Source of the DNA: Brucella gallinifaecis
GTDB lineage: Bacteria; Pseudomonadota; Alphaproteobacteria; Rhizobiales; Rhizobiaceae
Assembly: GCF_006476605.1 (NCBI RefSeq)
Contig: NZ_ML636801.1
Coordinates: forward strand, 424,756 to 488,755
Direction of reading: 5' to 3'
DNA: 64,000 nucleotides
In this document: positions 1 through 7,061 of the stretch, piece after piece
How the letters are laid out: each line of letters starts with the position of its first letter
Numbering within the stretch: the first letter of the stretch is position 1
Translations under genes and position numbers: made by a program
The notes under the pieces: generated by a model
What the model was told of the DNA's origin: nothing
The model's database searches: none
What the model saw: the letters and a program-made list of their open reading frames with translations, nothing else

Positions 1-212
1 TCTTAGAAACATCGGTCTGGCTACGCCATTTGCCAGTGCCTTCTGTGATCGGATCGGTTTTTATCTCGTTTCTGAAAATACCGTCATAGCAAAGAAGGCG
101 CTTGGCTGCATCGTTCTCTTTCGCGCATGAATTGCCACTATCCTCTGCCTGTACTGGCACGACAACAATCACTGCAATCAAGGCGACCCCCGCCGCTCTA
201 AATCCCCGCATG
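1..212 (-). CDS. Partial secreted protein, VasI-like N-terminus
   Basis: An open frame starts at the ATG at 212-210 and runs off the left edge, so only the first 70 residues are visible. It opens with a signal peptide (Arg at residues 2 and 5, hydrophobic core, likely cleavage near VQA-ED). The motif CAKENDAAKRLLCYD resembles the start of VasI-type and similar small secreted proteins found on phages and elsewhere. A GGGG ribosome binding site lies 7 bases upstream. It sits just downstream of the repressor on the same strand, a usual place for a lysogenic-expression (moron) gene. The function is not known from the part seen. Confidence 0.6.
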
Positions 213-228
213 TAATCCCCTGTAAAGT

Positions 229-954
229 TTAGCGTCTTGCTACGTGACCGCAGATACGGCCAATGATTTGAACCCGCTCTAAATCCACCTCAAACGTCTC
301 AAGAGCTGGATTGTCGGAAATGATTTTCACTCTGGCTGGGTCGGAGAATGGAACGCGCTGTAGGCGTTTTATCTGCGGCTCGCTGACACCGTCGCTGATT
401 GCGTAGACCGTATCAGACACATGATCTGTCTGGCTTAGGTCAACGATAACCCTGTCTCCAGGTTGATACGTTGGCGACATGCTATCCCCAACGACTTCCA
501 TCACCACGGTTGATTTGCGCGAGCTGCGCAATTCCTGCGTTACGAAATCATCTGGCATCACCCATTCCGCGACTACCCGATGACCTGCAACCCTCTCCCC
601 GCCATGTTCCACGCTGATAACCTCACCAATGGAGCCAAGACCAGCCCCCAGCTTTACATCAATCTCAGGTATGGCCCCTGGCGTCGATGGGGTCCAATGT
701 TCCCTGCTGTATGCTTTTTTGTCGAAGTCAGGATCGTAGCTATGCACTAAGCTGCTGCGTGTATTCGCCTCTGGAAACATCAGATCACCAGCCGAAACGC
801 CGAGGTGCGGGGCTATTTTTGTTGCCCACTCTTTAGTCAATTTACGCTGCGTCCCCTCAAGCCTTTGAATTTGAGGCTGAGAAGTCCCGACCAACTCCGC
901 AAGCTGCGATTGGCTAAGTTTTTTTAGTTCGCGGAGGCGCTTAATTTCATTCAT
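229..954 (-). CDS. CI-like phage repressor (XRE HTH + S24 peptidase)
   Basis: A 241-residue lysogeny repressor. Residues 3-60 are an XRE helix-turn-helix. A linker follows, then a LexA/CI-type S24 peptidase domain at about 100-240 with nucleophile Ser158 (in GDSM) and general-base Lys196 (in QIKRL). The family binds operators as a dimer and self-cleaves on RecA activation; an Ala-Gly pair at 104-105 is a possible cleavage site. It is divergent from a Cro-like gene, with operator-like dyads between them. This makes the prophage potentially inducible by the SOS response (inference). Confidence 0.93.
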   Translation of the reverse strand: MNEIKRLRELKKLSQSQLAELVGTSQPQIQRLEGTQRKLTKEWATKIAPHLGVSAGDLMFPEANTRSSLVHSYDPDFDKKAYSREHWTPSTPGAIPEIDVKLGAGLGSIGEVISVEHGGERVAGHRVVAEWVMPDDFVTQELRSSRKSTVVMEVVGDSMSPTYQPGDRVIVDLSQTDHVSDTVYAISDGVSEPQIKRLQRVPFSDPARVKIISDNPALETFEVDLERVQIIGRICGHVARR

Positions 955-965
955 GGCGGGACGTT

Positions 966-1036
966 ATTCCGGCTTGGTATGAAAATCAAAAACCATAATG
1001 GTATTTTTTGCTTGCAATGCGATACCAAACTGGTAT
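966..1036. promoter_or_regulatory. CI/Cro operator region with three dyads
   Basis: The 91-base divergent region holds three 15-base sites of 6-3-6 form with the half-site TGGTAT: 966-980 (ATTCCG GCT TGGTAT), 990-1004 (AAACCA TAA TGGTAT) and 1022-1036 (ATACCA AAC TGGTAT, a perfect palindrome). The centres are 24 and 32 bases apart. A possible promoter for the Cro-side gene is TTGCTT at 1008-1013 with TGGTAT at 1031-1036 as the -10; it would be covered by the third site. The layout matches a lambdoid right operator, but binding is inferred. Confidence 0.65.
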
Positions 1037-1045
1037 GTTGCTGGT

Positions 1046-1252
1046 ATGGAAAAGCTGAAAACATACCTCAAAGACAACGGCCTATCGCACGATGCCTTCG
1101 CAAAGGAGGTTGATGCGACACAGGCGACCATCACGAGATACGTGCGCGGGGATCGCTTCCCGACACCACAGATGATTGTGAAGATCGCCAAGGCTACTAA
1201 TGGCGAAATTACAGCGTCTGATTGGTATGCAAGCTCTGCTGGTGCAGCATGA
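1046..1252 (+). CDS. Cro-like HTH protein
   Basis: A 68-residue helix-turn-helix protein (MEKLKTYLKDNGLSHDAFAK...). Residues 12-60 hold an XRE/Cro-type HTH with the pattern QATITRYVRG in the recognition helix. I start it at 1046; an upstream in-frame codon at 998 would read through the operators. It is divergent from the repressor and overlaps the next gene by ATGA, so it is probably the first gene of the lytic transcript. The role as Cro is inferred from position and size. Confidence 0.82.
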   Translation: MEKLKTYLKDNGLSHDAFAKEVDATQATITRYVRGDRFPTPQMIVKIAKATNGEITASDWYASSAGAA

Positions 1253-1716
1253 GTATTCACCAGTTCCCGCGGTGCGCTGCCTATCTCAAGGGCATGCGTG
1301 TGAACCTGAATGATCCAGAAATGACGGATTATTGGTTCGCGGTGATCCTTGGCGACAGAATGCCAAAAGAAGAATTGGAACGTGACGGGATCAACTTCAA
1401 TCGACACGAACGCGACGGCATCAAGCTTTTGCAGGGCATAGAGCGCATTCTGGTTGAAGGTCGCAACAAGAGCAAGGTTTGGGCCAGTGAAGCTCTCAAA
1501 GCATTTATCGGCTCTCGTGGCGTGAAAGCCTCGAAGCTGAAAACCATAGAAGATTTTTGGAAGGTTGCGGCCATTCTCTGGCCTCAGCACATCAAAGGAA
1601 AGATCGGCAGTCTCGATCAGCTTGAGGCTCATATCCGGTCCTTATCCAAGAAACAAAGACAAGCGGCGCGTGAGAACCTCAAGCGGGTTCCTGCTGAGTT
1701 TCGCACAGCTTTTTAA
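1249..1716 (+). CDS. Early phage protein of unknown function
   Basis: A 155-residue protein translationally coupled to the Cro-like gene: its ATG at 1249 overlaps the upstream TGA. It is charged and predicted helical, ends in a basic stretch (SLSKKQRQAARENLKRVP) and has no membrane segment. I do not recognise a family. Position right after cro suggests an early regulator, but nothing in the sequence proves DNA binding. Confidence 0.7.
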   Translation: MSIHQFPRCAAYLKGMRVNLNDPEMTDYWFAVILGDRMPKEELERDGINFNRHERDGIKLLQGIERILVEGRNKSKVWASEALKAFIGSRGVKASKLKTIEDFWKVAAILWPQHIKGKIGSLDQLEAHIRSLSKKQRQAARENLKRVPAEFRTAF

Positions 1717-1722
1717 CCAATT

Positions 1723-1792
1723 GCCTGCCTCCCTCCCTGTTTGGGGCAGGCGATAATCCCGGAACTCTGGCTTCCCCTGTCGGGGTTCCGGG
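1723..1792 (+). other. Two RNA hairpins in an early leader
   Basis: Between two early genes there are two strong stems: GCCTGCC (1723-1729) with GGCAGGC (1745-1751), and CCCGGAAC (1758-1765) with GTTCCGGG (1785-1792). A second pairing, GGCTTCCC (1769-1776) with GGGAGCC (1790-1796), competes with the second stem. Neither is followed by a T-run, so they do not look like simple terminators. They could be an antitermination or attenuation element (inference). Confidence 0.5.
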
Positions 1793-1815
1793 AGCCAATT
1801 TCAAAGGAAACAATC

Positions 1816-2067
1816 ATGAAGCCAGAACCTAAGCTGCTAATCGCTTTGGAAAGCATCCCCCATGTGATCGGGGAACGCCAGTTTCGCACTCTTTGCCTTG
1901 CTTTAGGCATTGAGGAAGAGATTTTTCGGCACAAGGAATACGAATTGTCTGGCTTGAGCCGTGAGGGATATTTCGCCCGTCATGTTGAGAACAAAGCAGC
2001 TTCCGTAGTCCAAGCACGTGTCGCAGACGAGATTAAACCTTCCCGTCAACCTTTCGCAGGTTTGTAG
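1816..2067 (+). CDS. Small early phage protein, unknown function
   Basis: An 83-residue protein starting at the ATG at 1816, preceded by AAAGGAAA. It reads MKPEPKLLIALESIPHVIGE... and is helical and soluble. Its last 35 bases overlap the 3' end of the opposite-strand gene at 2033-2311. No family recognised. Confidence 0.55.
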   Translation: MKPEPKLLIALESIPHVIGERQFRTLCLALGIEEEIFRHKEYELSGLSREGYFARHVENKAASVVQARVADEIKPSRQPFAGL

Positions 2068-2311
2068 TTGATTGTTCTAGGAGGGATTGCAGTGCTTTGT
2101 GTGCCTTTTCCCTCAGTCTTGTTGCGGCAACTTCAGCAGTAATTGTCTGCTCGTAGCCGTCAAACTCACCAACACTGGCATGGTCTGAAATGGAAACCCT
2201 GATCTTAAATCGCGAACATTCGGGAGTTTTAGCAACAAACTCACCTGTCCATGCGCCAGAAGAGCGTTCGTATGAAACGTTCTCAAGATCAAACACAACA
2301 TTATCGGCCAT
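2033..2311 (-). CDS. Small protein of unknown function
   Basis: A 92-residue protein on the strand opposite to the early operon, with a good AGAAGGA site ahead of its ATG at 2311. It appears beta-rich in the first half (VVFDLENVSYERSSGAWTGEF) and helical and basic at the C-terminus. It is convergent with 1816-2067. Being transcribed in the repressor direction, it may be expressed in the lysogen. No family recognised. Confidence 0.55.
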   Translation of the reverse strand: MADNVVFDLENVSYERSSGAWTGEFVAKTPECSRFKIRVSISDHASVGEFDGYEQTITAEVAATRLREKAHKALQSLLEQSTTNLRKVDGKV

Positions 2312-2694
2312 TCTAATCGGTTCCTTCTCGGATTTGGTATTTCGAGTTTTGACACCTCTTTATGCCGCTTTCGGGAAGGGCCGTCCATCTAACAGCCAGA
2401 GAAACATCACCGGAAAGGATCGAAAGGATTGTGCGCCTGCAAGCTGCTTCCCTTCGGATTTCGTGGTGAGTTTTCAGGCCAAGTCCATAAGACAAGCTGA
2501 ATGCCTGTGTCAGTTTTCCAAGCTCTCCGGGCAATCCGCTTCATCTTCATCACTTCAGTTCCTTCGTTCTGGCCGCTCCCTGATTGGTGCGACCCACGGT
2601 TCAATCAATAACCGTGGAGCCACCCAAGATCATGGGAACATTGTCCAAGAACGTGGAAATCTCACCCAAGCACATTTCGCAGGATCGTACCTCA
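2312..2694. other. Non-coding stretch with a perfect 8-bp dyad
   Basis: I find no convincing gene in these 383 bases. Open frames on both strands lack coding character; a minus-strand frame (about 2407-2604) cannot be excluded. The clear element is CCACGGTT (2594-2601) and AACCGTGG (2610-2617) around an 8-base loop. It is upstream of the next gene and could be an operator or an RNA hairpin. Confidence 0.45.
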
Positions 2695-3027
2695 ATGTCT
2701 GACGCTGACTTAGCTGCCGACCTTCTGGATGAACTGATTGGCTACCGCGGTGTACGCGAGCCGATCAAGGCCATGCTCGATAGAGCTTACGATAAGCTTT
2801 CCAGAAAAAGCCCGAAATGGACGCGCCGCAGGGTGAGGGCAATTTTCAACAAAGAAGCCAACCGCATTGAAAACCGGGAAATCTCGGACTTGGAAATGCT
2901 TATCGCAGAAAGAGAGCGTCATGCTGCCTACAAAGCAGAAACCGCCCGTATGGCTCAGATGGCTGTCGCTCCGGCGACGAATATTGCTCGCCGCTATGCT
3001 CCGAAGGAAGGCAGTCAGCTTAGCTGA
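2695..3027 (+). CDS. Early phage protein, unknown function
   Basis: A 110-residue soluble helical protein, MSDADLAADLLDELIGYRGV..., rich in charged residues. I chose the ATG at 2695 (AGGA 10 bases upstream); an in-frame ATG at 2632 would add 21 residues. It opens the long rightward early operon. The basic central part (KLSRKSPKWTRRRVRAIF) could contact nucleic acid. No family recognised. Confidence 0.65.
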   Translation: MSDADLAADLLDELIGYRGVREPIKAMLDRAYDKLSRKSPKWTRRRVRAIFNKEANRIENREISDLEMLIAERERHAAYKAETARMAQMAVAPATNIARRYAPKEGSQLS

Positions 3028-3102
3028 ATACGTCTGCCCGGAGTTGGCCGATTACCCAACGATTGAAGAAGAATTCAACATTCCAACATCGGGAGAACGG
3101 AA

Positions 3103-3627
3103 ATGAACGCAGGACATAATTCCAAACTCACACAAGGCGAGTATGACGCGCTCCTGATGGATTGTGCGCGGAAGGAAAGCATTCACCTTGCCCGTATCGC
3201 GGCGTTGCAGGCGGATCGCAAAGCAGACCGTAAGATATTCCAAAGCTACGGCTATACGCTCCATGAAGTTGATACCGTTGTGAAGGGCATGAATGCCGAG
3301 GATAAGGACAAGGTTGCTGAAAAGCACCGCCGTCAGGCCAACGCCTTGTCGCTTCTGGGTATTGTCAAAAAGCAGGGCGACTTGTTCGAGGACGAGCGTG
3401 ATTATCTCGATAAGGTTTTCGATGACGGCAAGATTGCAGGCTTGAAGGCTCTGGACCGTGTCAGCGGGTTTATGGCTGGCACTGACGAGGATCAGGCTTG
3501 GTTACGTGGTTACGACGCGGGGCAGGAAGAACAGCGTAAAAACCTCGTCTCTGCGATGGAAAAGATCAATTCAGCATCGGACGAAGACCACGGCGACCCT
3601 GACTTCCCAGACGCGGAGGCGGCGTAA
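3103..3627 (+). CDS. Early phage protein with RMF-like C-terminal motif
   Basis: A 174-residue protein with a GGGAG ribosome binding site. Its first half (about 15-95) is a helical, coiled-coil-like region. Near the C-terminus, AWLRGYDAGQEEQRKN resembles the short GYxAG motif of ribosome modulation factor-like domains that occur on alphaproteobacterial phage proteins. That resemblance is weak. It abuts the next gene directly (TAA then ATG). Function unknown. Confidence 0.7.
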   Translation: MNAGHNSKLTQGEYDALLMDCARKESIHLARIAALQADRKADRKIFQSYGYTLHEVDTVVKGMNAEDKDKVAEKHRRQANALSLLGIVKKQGDLFEDERDYLDKVFDDGKIAGLKALDRVSGFMAGTDEDQAWLRGYDAGQEEQRKNLVSAMEKINSASDEDHGDPDFPDAEAA

Positions 3628-3930
3628 ATGTCAGAAGCCAAAATTACACCTGAGCCGTGGCAAGTAGATGTCGTTCTGTATGAGGACGAAGTTAAGAAGA
3701 CTGCGAATGTTTATAAGATGTCCGGTGAGTTTAAGGTGTCGGATTTTATCTGCACTTCAAATTACGAACATTCGCATCTGATCGCCGCAGCGCCTGAATT
3801 ATACGAAGCCCTATACCGTCTCGTTCGTGATTGTGAAATCGCAGGGCTGCAAGAACAGGCTGGCTTCGATTGCTGGATCAACATGGCAAATAAAGCCCTC
3901 GCCAAGGCAAGAGGTGAGGGGGAATTATGA
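3628..3930 (+). CDS. Small phage protein with AAPELYEAL motif
   Basis: A 100-residue protein beginning MSEAKITPEPWQVDV and containing HLIAAAPELYEALYRLV, then ALAKARGE near the end. The pattern TPxPW...LIAAAPELLEAL...A is common in short early proteins of many siphoviruses; their biochemical role is not established. It lies between two early genes, overlapping the next by 4 bases. Confidence 0.75.
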   Translation: MSEAKITPEPWQVDVVLYEDEVKKTANVYKMSGEFKVSDFICTSNYEHSHLIAAAPELYEALYRLVRDCEIAGLQEQAGFDCWINMANKALAKARGEGEL

Positions 3931-4244
3931 CCTCCACCACACGCCGCCAGAAACAGGCCTACGACTTCATACGGTCGTTCATCGATAAGGAGGGCTACGG
4001 CCCTTCATATCAAGAAATAGGGGACGCCTTGGGCATCGTATCCCGTTCCAGCATTCACCGGCTTGTTCACGGTCTCAAGGAACGCGGTCTGATCGAACTG
4101 ATCCCAAACCGAGCAAGATGCATCGCCCTGAAATTCGATGCTGCATATCACCTTCGCCGGGTACTGAGCGCAATAGATGGCTCCCCGGTTTCCGACAATG
4201 AAGCTGTCCAAGAAGCAGCGAGATATTTAGCCGAGGCCGCGTAA
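3927..4244 (+). CDS. LexA-type winged-HTH protein without peptidase
   Basis: A 105-residue protein whose first 65 residues match the LexA DNA-binding domain (TRRQKQAYDFIRSFIDKEGYGPSYQEIGDALG...SSIHRLVHGLKERG). There is no S24 peptidase part, so it is a stand-alone DNA-binding protein that cannot self-cleave. It overlaps its neighbours by 4 bases and 1 base in the early operon. It is probably a phage regulator or a competitor for host SOS boxes (inference). Confidence 0.82.
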   Translation: MTSTTRRQKQAYDFIRSFIDKEGYGPSYQEIGDALGIVSRSSIHRLVHGLKERGLIELIPNRARCIALKFDAAYHLRRVLSAIDGSPVSDNEAVQEAARYLAEAA

Positions 4245-4963
4245 TGGTTGATTTAACACCCGGCAGCAGAAGAAAGCTTCTGCGCCACATTGATGAGGGC
4301 AGGCATATCAATGAGCTTGCCGGGTTGATGCAAATCAGCCGCCCTGCCATCCGCAAGATCATTCTAGCCGATGCGGAACTAAGCCAAGCCTGCAAGGACA
4401 ACGGTACGCTGACAAATGATGATGAGTTCGTCGTTGCTCGTGTCGAGTTGTCCAGAGTGCCAGAGGGTTTAAACCCGACATTCGTTCGTAAGGTCTGGTC
4501 CAAGCGCCGCAAGGAAGCTGAACGTGAAGACATCAGACAACGTGAGATGGACCGTGAAGAACGCCACGAGCGCGTTGCTGAGGCCGAACTAGCGGCAGAT
4601 GCGGCAGTAGCATTCAGAACGCTCACTATCCGCACTGCTGGCGATCCTGTCGAGGTGGTGAGTTGCACAGGTGAGCCAATCATCCTTGATAGCAAACCGA
4701 CCATCCGCAAGATCATCGAAGACGTGATCCGTGGAACGTCAGTAACCTACGAGGATATTATCGGCAAGCGGCGCACAAGAGACATCATCCCGCTACGCCA
4801 CACCGCAATCGCAAATGCAGTGGCAATTCGGCAAGATTTGAGCCTTCCCACCATTGGCAGACTTTTTGGCGGTCGTGACCACACAACAATCCTTCACGCT
4901 GCACAGAAAATGGGTGTCAGTAATCGCCGGTTTAAATCCGATGCAGCACAGAGGGCCGCTTGA
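4244..4963 (+). CDS. DnaA domain IV-containing replication protein
   Basis: A 239-residue protein. The N-terminal 45 residues look like an HTH (HINELAGLMQISRPAIRKII). A charged coiled segment follows (85-120). Residues 150-225 match the C-terminal DnaA-box-binding domain (Bac_DnaA_C) with the signature GRLFGGRDHTTILHA at 205-219. It lacks the AAA+ ATPase of host DnaA. With the DnaB-like helicase downstream it probably acts in phage replication initiation or in capturing host origins; this is inferred. Confidence 0.87.
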   Translation: MVDLTPGSRRKLLRHIDEGRHINELAGLMQISRPAIRKIILADAELSQACKDNGTLTNDDEFVVARVELSRVPEGLNPTFVRKVWSKRRKEAEREDIRQREMDREERHERVAEAELAADAAVAFRTLTIRTAGDPVEVVSCTGEPIILDSKPTIRKIIEDVIRGTSVTYEDIIGKRRTRDIIPLRHTAIANAVAIRQDLSLPTIGRLFGGRDHTTILHAAQKMGVSNRRFKSDAAQRAA

Positions 4964-5130
4964 TGACGCCAGATGTGAAGCAACAGGCCGCAGCTTTGAA
5001 GGCTGCAATCCCCGCTGACAATCGAGACAAGACCGCCCGGATATGTGGCGATCCAGTTTTTGAAAGGTCAGCTCTGTTCCAGAAGCTCAAAGAGCAAGGC
5101 TCCACGCCGATACGGAGGCATCATGAGTAG
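4963..5130 (+). CDS. Small early phage protein (55 aa)
   Basis: A 55-residue frame (MTPDVKQQAAALKAA...) starting at an ATG that overlaps the TGA of the DnaA-like gene (TGATG). It ends in TAG at 5128-5130 and overlaps the following small gene by 8 bases. Coupling in the same operon is the main support; no family recognised. Confidence 0.55.
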   Translation: MTPDVKQQAAALKAAIPADNRDKTARICGDPVFERSALFQKLKEQGSTPIRRHHE

Positions 5131-5221
5131 CCTTTCCCTCGCACTATTAACCCTTGGCGTCACCGCTCTTTGTCTCGCCGTAATTCTCGCACCAGTGGCG
5201 TACTTCTTGGGGAGGTTTTGA
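5123..5221 (+). CDS. Tiny single-pass membrane protein (32 aa)
   Basis: A 32-residue frame, MSSLSLALLTLGVTALCLAV..., almost entirely one hydrophobic helix (residues 4-29) ending in Gly-Arg-Phe. A GGAGG site is present ahead of its ATG (CGGAGGCATC). It overlaps the preceding small gene and ends 2 bases before the methyltransferase start. Function unknown; a small inner-membrane effector is possible. Confidence 0.55.
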   Translation: MSSLSLALLTLGVTALCLAVILAPVAYFLGRF

Positions 5222-5223
5222 AA

Positions 5224-6510
5224 ATGAATGAGATTTCACTCGGTCGCCGCCTCTCTGATGTTGTTGCCGAATACGAGCACAAGAAGGCTGCTATTCCAGA
5301 CGTGCTGGAAACCTTCAATAAGGCTGGCACTGCCCTGAAAATGGCTTGCTCGATTGCGGGTACGCATGGGCGTGAAAACATCAATACTGGCCATGTCCAC
5401 AGCAGCACCATGGAACAGAACCTGCTTAAATCTTCGTGGTTCTTTGTCTATGACAAGTTGCAGATTTCTTATCTGGCATCGGCAAACGACAAGCGTCGAT
5501 TTGAGCAGAGCATGGCTTCGCCGCCAGAGTTCACGATTGACAATCTACGCGCCACCTTTGGCGATTACTTGCTTGATCCTCGTGGCAATATCCTGCGCGG
5601 TTTGGCTGAGGTCTTTTGTGAACTCGATCAAGCATACAAGAGCCACGACAAGGTGAAGATCGGCGTTAAGGGTCTTCCTAAGCGCGTTATCCTGTCCAAT
5701 GTTGGCGGATATGGATCATATGGCCGGGATCGGCTGATTAATCTTCTGAATGCATTGGCCGCTTATCAGGGCAAGGCGCTTGTCGAATACGACGAGCTTA
5801 AGCCGGTCGATAATTATTACAGCTACGTAAAAGGCCACAGCGTTGGAGAGGTTAAAATCGAAGGCCGTGGCGTAAGCGTTCGCAAGTTCATGAACGGCAA
5901 CGCTCATGTGATCTTTGATGAGCAGGCGCTTCGCGACATCAATATGGCTTTGGCCGAATACTATGGCGATGTGCTGCCGGACGTGAGCGAAGATAAGCCG
6001 GAAAAGCGCCAAGAAAGCACAGCAGTAGCGAAAGACCTTCAATACTACCCAACGCCGCAAGCGGTTGTTGATCGCGTTGTTGGGGCCATCTACGGCTTGG
6101 AGGGGCAGCGCATTCTTGAGCCCTCATGTGGCTGCGGTCGCTTCATGGATGCATTGCGCTCTGCTGGCGCTGATGTGGTCGGATGCGAGATTGATCCGGT
6201 TCGCGTTTCGATGTGCCAAGCCAAGGGCCACCGCGTCATGCGCATGAACTTCCTTGAGACAGTGCCAAAGCCTGAATTTGACCGTGTGATTATGAACCCG
6301 CCATTTTACGGGACGCATTACGCCAAGCACGTCAATCATGCACTGCGCTTCCTTAAGCCGGGCGGCACACTGACAGCAATCCTGCCGGTAACAGCTCGAT
6401 ATGACCATGGATTGCTTGATGGACGCTGGGACGACCTGCCTGTCGGCTCATTTCGTGAGAGCGGCACCAACATCAACACGACAATTCTGACGATGAGGGC
6501 GGCGGCATGA
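5224..6510 (+). CDS. DUF4942 + N6-adenine DNA methyltransferase
   Basis: A 428-residue protein started at 5224 behind GGGGAGG. Residues 1-260 resemble DUF4942, a domain found fused to phage methyltransferases. Residues 275-425 are a class I SAM-dependent methyltransferase with the SAM motif LEPSCGCG (298-305) and catalytic NPPF (358-361), the amino-methyltransferase motif for adenine N6. Its likely role is protection from host restriction or control of phage DNA (inference). It overlaps the next gene by 4 bases. Confidence 0.88.
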   Translation: MNEISLGRRLSDVVAEYEHKKAAIPDVLETFNKAGTALKMACSIAGTHGRENINTGHVHSSTMEQNLLKSSWFFVYDKLQISYLASANDKRRFEQSMASPPEFTIDNLRATFGDYLLDPRGNILRGLAEVFCELDQAYKSHDKVKIGVKGLPKRVILSNVGGYGSYGRDRLINLLNALAAYQGKALVEYDELKPVDNYYSYVKGHSVGEVKIEGRGVSVRKFMNGNAHVIFDEQALRDINMALAEYYGDVLPDVSEDKPEKRQESTAVAKDLQYYPTPQAVVDRVVGAIYGLEGQRILEPSCGCGRFMDALRSAGADVVGCEIDPVRVSMCQAKGHRVMRMNFLETVPKPEFDRVIMNPPFYGTHYAKHVNHALRFLKPGGTLTAILPVTARYDHGLLDGRWDDLPVGSFRESGTNINTTILTMRAAA

Positions 6511-7061
6511 TCATTCTTGGCTTAGACATCGCAACCACAACCGGCTTTGCTTGGTATGATCCGAGTGCGTCAATGTCCACGATCCGCACAGGCATTATCA
6601 CGTCGATCGGCGACAACGCCGAGGATAAAGCGGCGTCGATCGCCACTCAGCTTGTGACCATGCTCAAGGCAGAACGTCCTGATTTCGTGGCTATCGAGCA
6701 GCCGATGCGCAATGTCGTGACCTTCAAGAAGAAGAAAACCGACATGGCAGGCGACAAGGACGAAACAACGATCAACCCGAATGCCTTGCAGCTTTCCAGC
6801 CTGTCAGGTGCTGCCGTGGCGATTATCTCAGCCTATCGCATACCTTGGCTGACAATCCCGTCATCTACATGGCGTTCACAATTCCTCGGTTATGGACGCA
6901 AGCCCGGCTTCGCAAGCAAGGACTGGAAGAAAGCCGCAATGGAACGCTGCCAGATGCTCAAGATACCAGTGAAGAAGCACGACGCGGCGGAAGCTGTCGG
7001 GATTGCCTTCGCGGCATCAGGTTCACAGCAGTTCAAAATGCTTCAGAGGCAGGCAGCATGA
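6507..7061 (+). CDS. RuvC-like Holliday junction resolvase
   Basis: A 184-residue RNase H-fold protein. Acidic residues fit a RuvC active site: Asp7 (GLDIATTTG), Glu64 (AIEQP), and Asp159/Glu162 in KKHDAAEA. Length and order fit phage RuvC-type resolvases that cut branched DNA before packaging. It overlaps the methyltransferase and helicase genes by 4 bases on each side, consistent with a replication-recombination unit. Confidence 0.85.
   Translation: MIILGLDIATTTGFAWYDPSASMSTIRTGIITSIGDNAEDKAASIATQLVTMLKAERPDFVAIEQPMRNVVTFKKKKTDMAGDKDETTINPNALQLSSLSGAAVAIISAYRIPWLTIPSSTWRSQFLGYGRKPGFASKDWKKAAMERCQMLKIPVKKHDAAEAVGIAFAASGSQQFKMLQRQAA

Noticed and set aside
964..1632. 222-residue open frame on the minus strand
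   Set aside because: It is antisense to the operators, the Cro-like gene and the following gene, has unnatural composition and no family pattern.
2190..2702. 170-residue plus-strand frame
   Set aside because: It overlaps a better supported minus-strand gene and has Ser-rich, low-coding-quality sequence.
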